A DNA stretch of 11,221 bases from Holosporales bacterium (GCA_031257415.1 JAIROR010000054.1:1-11221), one strand, 5' to 3'. Shown: positions 1 through 7,133, counted from the stretch's first letter. The notes: generated from the letters alone by a model not told the origin. Numbers and translations: made by a program.

Positions 1-5
1 AAAAG

Positions 6-20
6 TTAAAAAAAGGTTAA
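6..20. promoter_or_regulatory. CtrA-type box (TTAA-N7-TTAA)
   Basis: TTAA at 6-9 and TTAA at 17-20 are separated by exactly seven bases (AAAAAGG). TTAA-N7-TTAA is the established full recognition sequence of the alphaproteobacterial cell-cycle regulator CtrA, which acts on promoters and on replication origins. AT-rich DNA can yield it by chance, but this box is part of a larger module repeated at the other end of the window, which raises its weight. Confidence 0.5.
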
Positions 21-25
21 CACGC

Positions 26-47
26 GGTCGTTTTTTCCAATTATTTT
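26..47 (+). repeat. Core of inverted intergenic module, left copy
   Basis: This 22-nt stretch begins GGTCG and ends ATTATTTT. Its reverse complement lies at 11138-11159 with 19 of 22 positions identical by eye. In both copies a perfect TTAA-N7-TTAA box sits exactly 5 nt before the GGTCG end, and a second box-like element follows the ATTATTTT end, after about 39 nt here and 1 nt in the right copy. The shared order and the shared 5-nt spacing suggest common origin rather than chance. Confidence 0.6.
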
Positions 48-86
48 TGCGGCAGTTAAATTTTTCTGTGCAAAATAGGTGGTTTG

Positions 87-101
87 TTAATAGTTTGTTA
101 A
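87..101. promoter_or_regulatory. CtrA-type box (TTAA-N7-TTAA)
   Basis: TTAA at 87-90 and TTAA at 98-101 flank seven bases (TAGTTTG). The local sequence TTAATAGTTTGTTAAG matches 14 of 16 positions of the reverse complement of the element at 11121-11136 (TTAGTGGTTTGTTAAG). Two perfect boxes within 100 bp are more suggestive of a CtrA-controlled promoter or a replication-associated region than a single one. Confidence 0.5.
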
Positions 102-181
102 GGAAGTGGGCAAAATCAAAGACCATCTATGAGATCGGCCTCCGGAGGAGACCACAAAGTAAAGCAACAAGACAGAAGCAA

Positions 182-200
182 AAGCCCCGAAGGGGGGCTT
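182..200 (-). terminator. Hairpin terminator of the exported coiled-coil gene
   Basis: AAGCCCC (182-188) and GGGGCTT (194-200) form a perfect 7-bp GC-rich stem with a 5-nt loop. Read leftward, as transcribed from the gene ending at 271, the stem is followed by TTTGCTTCTG, a T-rich though imperfect tract. It lies about 70 nt after the stop codon, as expected for an intrinsic terminator. There is no U-tract on the plus strand, so it should act mainly leftward. Confidence 0.6.
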
Positions 201-270
201 CGTGACCGGGAAAACCCACTCACGAAAACCCACGAGACACACTACTGCACATTAATCATAAAAGCACCCA

Positions 271-2889
271 TCAATAAAACCCGGAAATAAGCATATCCCC
301 GACAAAACTAGGTTGCCCCGCATTACGCTGACTCTCTTCCTTGTTCCTCTTCTCTTCTTCTTCCAGTGCCTTCAGTCGCGCTTTCTCTTTTTCCTTCAGC
401 AGCTTCTCTCTTTGCTTCCTCTCCGCTTCAGATTCTTCCTCTTCTGTTTTGGGTTCCTCCTGGTTCTTCGTCTTCTTGCTCTTCGTCGGCTTCACCACCT
501 GCGACTTCGATGTCCCCTTATGCTCCTTCTCCTTCTTATGCTCCTTCTCCTTCTCCTTCTCCTTCTCCTTCTCCTTCTCCGGCTCCTTCTCCGACTTCGT
601 TACTTCTTTAGACTTAGACCCTGGCTCCTTCTTCGCTGTCTGCTTGGGCGGCTCATGAGCCTTCTTCGGCTGTTTCACTAACGACGTACTATCGCCAGTA
701 GAAAACGCAGTAGAAAACGCAACGGAATAGGGCATGCTGAATATAGAAGCATCGACTAGAGACGGATCGACACCACCTTTACTCTGAGACAAAGACTGGT
801 TCTGCTTACGGAACAACTCGCCACCGCCACCGGAGTCATCACCACTATCGGAGTCACTGCCACCGCTGCTGCGGCTGTCCGACGAACTGCTACTTTCTTC
901 AGAGCGCTCTTTCTCCTTTTCCCCTTTCAGCCTATCCATCTCCTTCAGCATCTTCGCCATTTTTTTACTCAGCTTATCTACTTCACCTTCCAGGCGTTTA
1001 TTATCTTCTTCCAAGCGCTTCTTATCTTCTTCCAGGCGCTTCTTATCCCCTTCCGCCTTCTTTCTAGCATCCTTTTCTTGCGCTAGGCTATCTTTAGCTT
1101 TTTTCTTCTCCGCTTTCGCATCAGCAGCCACGGCCTCCGACTCTTCCACTTTTCTGAGCGCTGCCCTCAGCTCACTCTTCTTTTCTACCAACTCCTTCTC
1201 CTTTTCAGCCAAACTCCTCGTGAGGCCTCCTACCTTCTCTTCGTCTTGCTTGCGCAATTTCTCTGTCTTTTTCTGATCCTTCAGCAGCTTCTCGAGACTC
1301 ACCGTATTCTTTTCGCTTTTCAACAACGCTTCCTGCGCCTTTTTAAGCTGCTTTTCGAGGTTATCTACTTTCCCAACCGCCTCTCCAAGCTCCGCATTCA
1401 ACCTCTTTTCTTCAGACTTCAGCTCTACAACCTCATCGGAACTGCTTGTGACTTGTTTTTTGAGCGTCCGGATCTCGTCTCTAAATCTTCTATTTTCCTG
1501 TAACATAAGTTCATTTTCGTGCAACAGGCCTTTATTTTCCTCCCTAAGAGCAATCGCATCAAGCTTTGACTTATAATCATCTACAGCGGTGGCGCCATCC
1601 TTACTCTTCTTCGACTTCTTTCTTTTATCCACCTCAACAGGCTCTTCGCCGCTTTCCAGCGTCTTCAACGCCGCGGCCAAATCACCCCCGGCTCTAGCTA
1701 AACGACCAATAAGCAAATAACGCCTATCTTCAAGCAACAAACACAATTTGGCAGCAGAGTGAATATTAACGGATCCCACAACCGACCTAGCGATGGGTTC
1801 ATTTGCTCCTTCTTCTATCACAACGCCCAAATAACCTGCCATAGCCAGTCCAATATCATACCCCAGACCCATGACTTTGCCTATAACAGAAATGAAATCA
1901 CTGCAAGTCGTCAAGACGTCCTCCCCCTTGGGGCTAAAGTTTTTCACAGTCTTCAGAAGAACAGCGGGAGCCGGATACACCTTCTCACCGAGCATAAGCC
2001 TACCATCTCCATCATACAAATCAGATCTCTGCAAAATCCCAGACAAACCTCCCAACGCTTCCCGCAGCGTTAGTATTCTGCTCGCCCTTTCACTCACATC
2101 TCCATCTGCGTCAAAAATTGAGTGGATCCCTCCATCCAAATCCTGCAAGAATTTCTTGTCATTCTTGTCATTCTCGTTATACGCTGCGTTCATGTTGTTA
2201 TTACCAGCGGTATACGACACTACAATCTTTCCGCCCGCAAGTGCCACCCTGATTGCTGCTGGCACCTCCTCGCCGAGAACCTGTTCCTCGACACGTCTTT
2301 CCTTTTCTTTTTCCTTCTTTTTGTGATGGTGATGGTGGCCGCCGTGACGATGCTTGTGCTCCTTCTTTTCACGCGAATGACCACGATCTCTGCGAGAATC
2401 GCTACTTTCCTCCTCAGAAAGCTCTCTGCTGCCGCGCCGTTGATGCTGAAGTCGCGGAGTTTCTTCTTTGTGTTCTGTCTCAGTTTCCACCTCTGCTTCT
2501 TCCTCCGCTTCCGCTTCCGCTTCCGCTTCCGCGTCTCCTTCTACCTGCGCTTCTCCTTCTTCCTCCGCTTCTCCTTCTTCTTCCTCCTCCTCCTCTTCCT
2601 CTTCCCTTTCTTCTTTCCTTCTTATTTCCTCTTCTTCTCCTTCTCTTACCTCGTCTTCTATTATCACGTTATTACCTTCGCCTTCGCCTTCTTCCTCCTC
2701 CTCCTCATCATTATCATTATCATCTCCAATGGGGGTGAGGCTGTTATTCGCATTGTTTGCTTCCTCCCTTCTCTCACCTTTTACAATGATCCCCCCTCCA
2801 TCTTCATGATCTGATCCATAACAGCTGTACCCCGACACCATTACACTACTTACTACCGACATCATTAATAACCTACCGAGTTTACTCAT
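271..2889 (-). CDS. Exported low-complexity coiled-coil protein, family unknown
   Basis: I do not recognise a family for this 872-residue protein. The ATG at 2889 is chosen because GGAGAAGGTT directly precedes it; an in-frame TTG four codons upstream overlaps that ribosome site. The N-terminus (MSKLGRLL then MMSVVSSVMVSG) is a likely signal peptide; a cysteine at 23 lacks a good lipobox. The order is then: an acidic Glu/Gly/Ala block at about 55-140, a His/Lys/Arg-rich block with five consecutive His near 185-189, a more globular part at about 205-415 with two DxDGD-type motifs near 260 and 293, a coiled coil at about 440-658 including three 7-residue KRLEEDK-type repeats, a Ser/Asp/Gly tract at 663-690, a Lys/Glu repeat at 767-792, and another charged helix at 815-855. 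The C-terminus is SFVGDMLISGFY. The architecture resembles host-interaction or surface proteins of intracellular bacteria, which is inference. Export is well supported; function is not. Confidence 0.85.
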   Translation of the reverse strand: MSKLGRLLMMSVVSSVMVSGYSCYGSDHEDGGGIIVKGERREEANNANNSLTPIGDDNDNDEEEEEEGEGEGNNVIIEDEVREGEEEEIRRKEEREEEEEEEEEEGEAEEEGEAQVEGDAEAEAEAEAEEEAEVETETEHKEETPRLQHQRRGSRELSEEESSDSRRDRGHSREKKEHKHRHGGHHHHHKKKEKEKERRVEEQVLGEEVPAAIRVALAGGKIVVSYTAGNNNMNAAYNENDKNDKKFLQDLDGGIHSIFDADGDVSERASRILTLREALGGLSGILQRSDLYDGDGRLMLGEKVYPAPAVLLKTVKNFSPKGEDVLTTCSDFISVIGKVMGLGYDIGLAMAGYLGVVIEEGANEPIARSVVGSVNIHSAAKLCLLLEDRRYLLIGRLARAGGDLAAALKTLESGEEPVEVDKRKKSKKSKDGATAVDDYKSKLDAIALREENKGLLHENELMLQENRRFRDEIRTLKKQVTSSSDEVVELKSEEKRLNAELGEAVGKVDNLEKQLKKAQEALLKSEKNTVSLEKLLKDQKKTEKLRKQDEEKVGGLTRSLAEKEKELVEKKSELRAALRKVEESEAVAADAKAEKKKAKDSLAQEKDARKKAEGDKKRLEEDKKRLEEDNKRLEGEVDKLSKKMAKMLKEMDRLKGEKEKERSEESSSSSDSRSSGGSDSDSGDDSGGGGELFRKQNQSLSQSKGGVDPSLVDASIFSMPYSVAFSTAFSTGDSTSLVKQPKKAHEPPKQTAKKEPGSKSKEVTKSEKEPEKEKEKEKEKEKEHKKEKEHKGTSKSQVVKPTKSKKTKNQEEPKTEEEESEAERKQREKLLKEKEKARLKALEEEEKRNKEESQRNAGQPSFVGDMLISGFY
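541..580. repeat. Hexanucleotide tandem repeat CTCCTT
   Basis: CTCCTT is repeated perfectly 6.7 times within the large exported-protein gene, and on the coding strand it encodes alternating Lys-Glu. A related 18-nt unit, TTATGCTCCTTCTCCTTC, occurs just to its left. Copy-number change by slippage would add or remove Lys-Glu pairs without shifting the frame. Confidence 0.9.
988..1050. repeat. Three 21-bp tandem repeats in the coiled-coil region
   Basis: Units 988-1008, 1009-1029 and 1030-1050 are near-identical 21-mers containing TTCCARGCG. They encode seven-residue units (KKRLEED, NKRLEGE and close relatives), one coiled-coil heptad each. This shows that part of the coiled coil grew by heptad duplication. 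Confidence 0.9.
2505..2532. repeat. Hexanucleotide tandem repeat CCGCTT
   Basis: CCGCTT is repeated 4.7 times and encodes alternating Glu-Ala in the acidic block of the exported protein. It is an independent in-frame hexamer array, distinct in sequence from the CTCCTT array near the other end of the gene. Confidence 0.9.
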
Positions 2890-2927
2890 AACCTTCTCCA
2901 AAAAAACAAAAAAACACTCTGGCTATT

Positions 2928-2957
2928 ATTGTAGATGCTTCTTTATCTGGTAATCAA
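2928..2957 (-). promoter_or_regulatory. Sigma-70-like promoter of the exported coiled-coil gene
   Basis: On the minus strand, TTGATT (2957-2952) is followed after 18 nt by TACAAT (2933-2928). Transcription would start near 2922, giving a leader of about 30 nt before the GGAG site and the ATG at 2889. The hexamers match consensus moderately well (TTGACA/TATAAT). Confidence 0.45.
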
Positions 2958-3139
2958 CGAAAAAATACTTAATTATATTGTTTTTTTAATCTGTTTCTTA
3001 TTATATTTATTCCTTTTATTGACAGGGAAAGTAATTTTATTTCAAAGTGCCTTGCCAACATATTGATTTTCCTACGCCGATATTTTTTGAATTAAATATT
3101 TTCATAATCACAATTTTTTTGGGACATTTTTACAACCTA

Positions 3140-3168
3140 TTGACAATTCCTTGGATTTGTGCAAAAAT
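3140..3168 (+). promoter_or_regulatory. Candidate promoter of the portal gene
   Basis: A perfect -35 hexamer TTGACA (3140-3145) is separated by 17 nt from AAAAAT (3163-3168), preceded by TGC, giving an extended -10 arrangement (TGN). Four of six -10 positions match consensus. A start near 3175 would leave an unusually long leader of about 180 nt before the portal ATG. Confidence 0.4.
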
Positions 3169-3169
3169 G

Positions 3170-3266
3170 GAGTATGTGTGCTAAAAGCCACAGTGCAGAA
3201 ATGCCCGGCCCGGGAGCGTGTGTTTATGCATGTGTCTGCGCACAGTTTAGAGTGTGTGTGCCAAAA
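3170..3266 (+). repeat. Imperfect direct repeat in the portal leader
   Basis: GAGTATGTGTGCTAAAA at 3170-3186 and GAGTGTGTGTGCCAAAA at 3250-3266 match at 15 of 17 positions and lie 80 nt apart. The second copy runs straight into the palindrome at 3260-3274. The intervening DNA is GT- and GC-richer than its surroundings. Confidence 0.6.
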
Positions 3267-3274
3267 ATTTTGGC
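3260..3274. promoter_or_regulatory. 15-bp palindrome GCCAAAA-A-TTTTGGC in the portal leader
   Basis: Two perfect 7-base arms (3260-3266 and 3268-3274) flank a single central base, about 85 nt upstream of the portal start codon. The one-base centre suits a dimeric DNA-binding protein better than an RNA hairpin. It may alternatively be a chance palindrome in AT-rich sequence. Confidence 0.4.
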
Positions 3275-3356
3275 CTAACCCACGGCAATTCGTTGGTTCT
3301 ACAATGCCATATGAACAGACGATTGTTCCGGAAGAATCTTTTTTATGGAGAAAATT

Positions 3357-4595
3357 ATGTTTAACAACTTTTTCAAAAACTACGTACGAAACGACAACGT
3401 GATATCCTCAATTGTCGATTACAAAACGAACAATAACTATAACGGAAAGGAATATACAGATCTCGCAGATATTGGATATCAAAACAATGTCATAGTTTAT
3501 AGATGTGTTCACATCATATCTAGATCCGTCGCCTCCGTTGCCTGGACGCTTCGGGAATACGATCACAAGGTCAAAGCCTCCAACTCAATACATCAGCATT
3601 CGATTCTAGATCTAATAGCGAGACCTAACGCCAGACAGTCTAGAACGAGCTTCGTTGAGGCAGCTGTATCATACCTGCTCCTTTCGGGGAATTGCTATGT
3701 CCAGGCCATAAAGAATGACGAGACAGGCGAAATCCTGGAGCTACACCTTCTGCGGCCAGACAGAGTCCGTGTTATTCCAGGACTGAATTCTATTCCAAAA
3801 TGTTATGAATACTCGGTCGGGGAAAACAAAACTTTTTTCATGACTGATGAAAATGGATTCTCCGACATACTGCACATAAAACTATTTAGTCCACTGAATG
3901 ATTGGTATGGCTATAGCCCCGTCGCTGTCGTTATGAACGCAATAACCCAACATAACGCCATCACAAAGCAAAATATATCGTTCTTGAAAAACGGAGGAAG
4001 ACCGTCCGGCGCTCTCATTTATAAGTCCACGTTCGATAGCGTCCAAAGGGAAAATCTCAAAAACGATCTGAAAAATGCTTACGAAGGCGGCAAAAACGCA
4101 GGGAAAATCCTCTTGCTTGAAGGTGATTTTGAATGGAAAGAAATGGGGCTCTCTCCAAAGGATCTCGACTTTATGTCAGGAAAAGAACTGTCATCCAAAG
4201 AAATTGCCCTTGCTTTCGGAGTCCCATCAATATTGATAGGTTCAACAGCTGATGCAACTTTTTCGAACTATAAAGAGGCTCGATACAATTTTTGGGAAGA
4301 AACCGTCCTGCCAATGCTGAGTTTTATTACAAGCGAATTCACTAATTGGTTCAGATATATCTTCAAAAATAATGAAATATCGATTCTATACGACATAGAC
4401 TCAATACAAGCTTTGTCTAAGCGTCGTGAATCAGAGTGGAAGAAAATCAATAACGCCACGTTCCTAACAGACAACGAAAAAAGAGAGGCTCTCGGATTTT
4501 CGCTACTGGATTACGATGATGATGACTACTCAACAGAGGAAACAGCAGAACACGACTCGACGACAGACCACGAAGAAGATGAAAAGATAGAATAG
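3357..4595 (+). CDS. HK97-family phage/GTA portal protein
   Basis: Portal proteins form the dodecameric ring through which DNA enters a phage or gene-transfer-agent capsid. The 412-residue product carries family motifs: DILHIKLFSP near 170-179, a WYGYSP turn at 183-188, NGGRPSGALIY at 212-222, NAGKILLLEG at 247-256 followed by EWKEMGLSPKDLDFM, EIALAFGVP at 282-290, ATFSNY at 300-305 and LTDNEKREALG at 370-380. These blocks resemble the Rhodobacter capsulatus GTA portal more than ordinary prophages. The start at 3357 is preferred because GGAG lies 6 nt before it; an ATG at 3345 in frame would add four residues. The C-terminus is a strongly acidic tail of about 25 residues. No terminase, protease or capsid gene is adjacent, which fits the dispersed GTA genes of Rickettsiales. 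The frame is intact with core motifs kept. Confidence 0.93.
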   Translation: MFNNFFKNYVRNDNVISSIVDYKTNNNYNGKEYTDLADIGYQNNVIVYRCVHIISRSVASVAWTLREYDHKVKASNSIHQHSILDLIARPNARQSRTSFVEAAVSYLLLSGNCYVQAIKNDETGEILELHLLRPDRVRVIPGLNSIPKCYEYSVGENKTFFMTDENGFSDILHIKLFSPLNDWYGYSPVAVVMNAITQHNAITKQNISFLKNGGRPSGALIYKSTFDSVQRENLKNDLKNAYEGGKNAGKILLLEGDFEWKEMGLSPKDLDFMSGKELSSKEIALAFGVPSILIGSTADATFSNYKEARYNFWEETVLPMLSFITSEFTNWFRYIFKNNEISILYDIDSIQALSKRRESEWKKINNATFLTDNEKREALGFSLLDYDDDDYSTEETAEHDSTTDHEEDEKIE

Positions 4596-4597
4596 AA

Positions 4598-4629
4598 TAG
4601 ACTTCTCCCCAAGCTCAACACGAAGTCTA
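4598..4629. terminator. Possible bidirectional terminator between portal and lon genes
   Basis: TAGACTTC (4598-4605) and GAAGTCTA (4622-4629) are perfect 8-base inverted arms with a 16-nt loop, filling the 45-nt gap between two convergent stop codons. The stem is moderate and no long T-tract follows on either side, so it is a weak candidate. Confidence 0.4.
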
Positions 4630-4640
4630 ATAACGATTAT

Positions 4641-7028
4641 CTATCTGAATGAAGACTCAAGAATTTCGTTGATATGTCCGACGCACTTCACATCGATCTC
4701 CGCCAGAAGATTCTGTGGCATATCGATAAGGTCCTTTTCATTTTCTTTGGGAATGAAGACAGTTCTAATCGAACCACGCCTGGCCGCAAGAAGTTTTTCT
4801 TTAAGGCCTCCGATGCCAAGGACTTTACCGAGAAGGGTTATTTCCCCTGTCATTGCTATGTCGCATTTCACCTTCTTTTTGGTAATTGCCGATACTATGG
4901 CAGTGCAGATAGTGACGCCAGCAGAAGGTCCGTCCTTCGGGACGGCCCCTTCAGGAACATGTATGTGAACATCGTTTTTGGAGAACACATCGGGATCAAT
5001 GTCGAAGACGGAGGTCTGCGACTTGACATAACTGTATGCAGCCTTAATTGACTCCTGCATGACATCGCCAAGATGCCCAGTTGATATTATATTGCCCGTT
5101 CCTGGGAAAAGCAGAGACTCAATGCTGAGCAAGTCTCCCCCCATCTCTGTCCAGGCAAGCCCCGTCACAACTCCTACTGTGTCGTTTTTTTGCGCTTCCC
5201 AAGGAGAATATTTCGGAGGACCGAGGAAGTTTTTAACATTGTCCTCGGAGATGCTTATTTGCGTCGTGCCCTTTTCGGTCAATATCTTTCGCACAGACTT
5301 CCTTGAAATCTTCGCAATGCTTCTCTCAAGGCTTCTGACCCCTGATTCTTTTGTGTAATTCCTGATAATCGAATACAGCGCCCCGTCTGTGAAGGTGAGT
5401 TCTTCTTCCTTGAGTCCGTTCTCTTCCTTTTGCTTGGATACTATATGAAACTTCGCTATATTGAGTTTCTCCTCGTCTGTATATCCGGAAAGCACTATTG
5501 TTTCCATTCTATCAAGAAGAGGGTGGGGAATGTCCATTGAGTTGGCAGTCGTTATAAACATGACGTCCGAAAGATCATATGGAACTTCTATGTAATGGTC
5601 TGTAAAAGAACTGTTTTGCTCAGGGTCGAGAACTTCCAAAAGAGCGGAGGCAGGATCTCCTCGCCAGTCGGATCCAAGCTTGTCTATTTCGTCCAGCATG
5701 ATTATTGGATTTGTCACGCCAGCGCGTTTCATGGCTTGGATGATCTTTCCAGGCATCGCCCCTATATACGTCCTTCTGTGCCCCCTAATTTCGGCTTCGT
5801 CATTCACTCCCCCAAGAGATATTCTGACAAAGCTCTTGTTAGTGGCTGTTGCAATAGCCTGACCGAGAGACGTCTTGCCGACCCCTGGTGGCCCAACAAA
5901 ACACATAATTTGAGCCTTCATTTTTTGCACTCTCTGTTGAACAGCGAGATACTCCATTATTCTTTCCTTTATCTTTTCAAGACCATAATGACTCTTGTCG
6001 AGTATCCCTTCAGCGGTTCCCAGCGACATCTTCTTTTTGGAGGGAGCCCACGGAATGCCGCAAAGCCATTCGAGGTAATTTCTAATGATCCCGCTCTCTT
6101 GCGATAAAGGAGGCATATTTTTGAGTTTCCTAACTTCCGACAACGCTTTTTCAGTTGCTTCTGCAGACATATTCTTCTTTTCTATTTTCTTGGCAAGCTC
6201 ATTAAAATCATTAACAACATCCGGATCCCCGAGCTCCTTATGAATCGCCTTCAGTTGCTCGTTCAGGTAATATTCCTTTTGATTCTTTTCAACCTGCTTC
6301 TTAACACGCGTTTTAATCTTTTTCTCGACTTGCAGGAGCTCGTTCTGGCTTTCTATCAGGATGACGAGTTTTTCAAGACGCTTGGCAACAGAGAACTCCT
6401 CGAGGATCATTTGCTTCTCGCTAATCTTAAATGGCATATAAGAAGCCATGTTGTCAGCAAGCTTTGAGGGAGATTCTATCGAACACAGAGCATCATAAAT
6501 TTCTTCAGAGACCTTTTTACTATTCTTCATAAAGAGCTCGAAGCGCGAAAGGGCAGCAAGACGCAAAGCCTCAATATTTTTATCCGGAACAACTTCTTCA
6601 TCATTAACTGGGGCGACTGATGCAAAAAACATGTATTCGTTTTCAGTAATCTCTTTTGTTATGCCTCGGCTTCGGCCCTCTATAAGAATCTTTATTGTAT
6701 TGTCAGATAGTTTTATAACCTGGACTATCGAGCATATAGTACCAGTCATGTAGAGATCGCTTGCATATACCCTATCAATCAACGAATCCTTTTGGGCAAC
6801 CAGAAAAAGATCTTTGTTATCAACAAACGCTATCTCAATTGCGGATATAGATTTAGGACGCCCTATGAAGAGGGGGACAGACATGTTCGGAAAGATAACA
6901 GCGTCCCTAAGAGGGAGAACAGGCATCTGTTGGCCACTACCCTGCAGAATTTCGCTCTGCTGCGCGCTGCTCTGCCGAGCGTTGCGGCTGCTACTTCGTC
7001 TTGTTCCTTGTTTCGTTTTTTCTACCAT
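4641..7028 (-). CDS. lon: ATP-dependent Lon protease
   Basis: Lon is a homohexameric cytoplasmic AAA+ serine protease that degrades damaged and short-lived regulatory proteins. The 795-residue product, close to the E. coli length of 784, has the N-terminal substrate domain (MPVLPLRDAVIFPNM at about 35-49), a helical region containing the YYLNEQLKAI block near 253-262, Walker A GPPGVGKT at 379-386, Walker B IIMLDEID at 442-449, and the C-terminal protease domain with catalytic serine 702 in PKDGPSAG and the catalytic lysine in GGLKEK near 743-745. ATG at 7028 is preferred over an in-frame TTG ten codons upstream: the likely transcription start lies between them and the extra residues look unlike Lon. 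The Shine-Dalgarno is weak. A Ser/Arg/Gln-rich stretch of about 30 residues precedes the first domain. In alphaproteobacteria Lon degrades cell-cycle regulators, relevant to the CtrA-type boxes here only as context. Confidence 0.98.
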   Translation of the reverse strand: MVEKTKQGTRRSSSRNARQSSAQQSEILQGSGQQMPVLPLRDAVIFPNMSVPLFIGRPKSISAIEIAFVDNKDLFLVAQKDSLIDRVYASDLYMTGTICSIVQVIKLSDNTIKILIEGRSRGITKEITENEYMFFASVAPVNDEEVVPDKNIEALRLAALSRFELFMKNSKKVSEEIYDALCSIESPSKLADNMASYMPFKISEKQMILEEFSVAKRLEKLVILIESQNELLQVEKKIKTRVKKQVEKNQKEYYLNEQLKAIHKELGDPDVVNDFNELAKKIEKKNMSAEATEKALSEVRKLKNMPPLSQESGIIRNYLEWLCGIPWAPSKKKMSLGTAEGILDKSHYGLEKIKERIMEYLAVQQRVQKMKAQIMCFVGPPGVGKTSLGQAIATATNKSFVRISLGGVNDEAEIRGHRRTYIGAMPGKIIQAMKRAGVTNPIIMLDEIDKLGSDWRGDPASALLEVLDPEQNSSFTDHYIEVPYDLSDVMFITTANSMDIPHPLLDRMETIVLSGYTDEEKLNIAKFHIVSKQKEENGLKEEELTFTDGALYSIIRNYTKESGVRSLERSIAKISRKSVRKILTEKGTTQISISEDNVKNFLGPPKYSPWEAQKNDTVGVVTGLAWTEMGGDLLSIESLLFPGTGNIISTGHLGDVMQESIKAAYSYVKSQTSVFDIDPDVFSKNDVHIHVPEGAVPKDGPSAGVTICTAIVSAITKKKVKCDIAMTGEITLLGKVLGIGGLKEKLLAARRGSIRTVFIPKENEKDLIDMPQNLLAEIDVKCVGHINEILESSFR

Positions 7029-7058
7029 ATTACTTATCAAATTCAATTCGCAATGCAA

Positions 7059-7088
7059 ATTCTACATCAATAACAATACATTTTACAA
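7059..7088 (-). promoter_or_regulatory. Candidate lon promoter
   Basis: On the minus strand TTGTAA (7088-7083) is followed after 18 nt by TAGAAT (7064-7059). A transcription start near 7052 would give a 24-nt leader to the ATG at 7028. The upstream hexamer sits within CTTGTAAA, so a heat-shock type -35 (CTTG) is possible, but no good heat-shock -10 was found. Confidence 0.35.
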
Positions 7089-7133
7089 GCATAACGAAAC
7101 CTTCCCCTGACATTTTTTTAAGCGCAATCTTCG

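Larger units (their letters stand above)
1..270. other. Non-coding region left of the exported coiled-coil gene
   Basis: No convincing gene is seen here. The stretch holds two perfect TTAA-N7-TTAA boxes (6-20 and 87-101), a core sequence at 26-47 that recurs inverted at the right end of the window, a 10-bp perfect palindrome CCTCCGGAGG at 139-148, and a hairpin at 182-200 that suits termination of the leftward gene at 271-2889. The sequence GAAAACCCA also occurs twice in close succession between about 209 and 232. A gene lying outside the window to the left may use the boxes as its promoter region. Confidence 0.6.
2890..3356. other. Divergent intergenic region between exported protein and portal genes
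   Basis: No gene is supported. It holds the promoter of the leftward gene (2928-2957), an AT-rich middle with a TTGACA hexamer at 3018-3023 that lacks a good -10, a likely rightward promoter at 3140-3168, and a GT-rich leader with a 17-nt imperfect direct repeat and a 15-bp palindrome. It carries no TTAA-N7-TTAA box. Confidence 0.6.

Noticed and set aside
2122..2814. Long rightward open frames opposite the exported-protein gene (also 313-681, 2253-2738, 2468-2809)
   Set aside because: They are complements of Glu/Lys-rich codon repeats, giving poly-Leu, Phe, Pro or Ser products. The leftward frame has a signal peptide, ribosome site, promoter, terminator and structured domains.
3270..3330. 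Possible tRNA T-arm (GGTTCTACA) in the portal leader
   Set aside because: No acceptor stem, D-arm or anticodon arm can be paired around it.
3151..3402. 83-codon rightward frame starting at TTG upstream of the portal gene
   Set aside because: It has no ribosome site, no recognisable similarity, a start overlapping the candidate promoter, and it runs into the portal gene in another frame.
5595..6107. 170-codon rightward frame opposite lon
   Set aside because: It is antisense to the highly conserved AAA+ domain of Lon, and its product has no features of its own.
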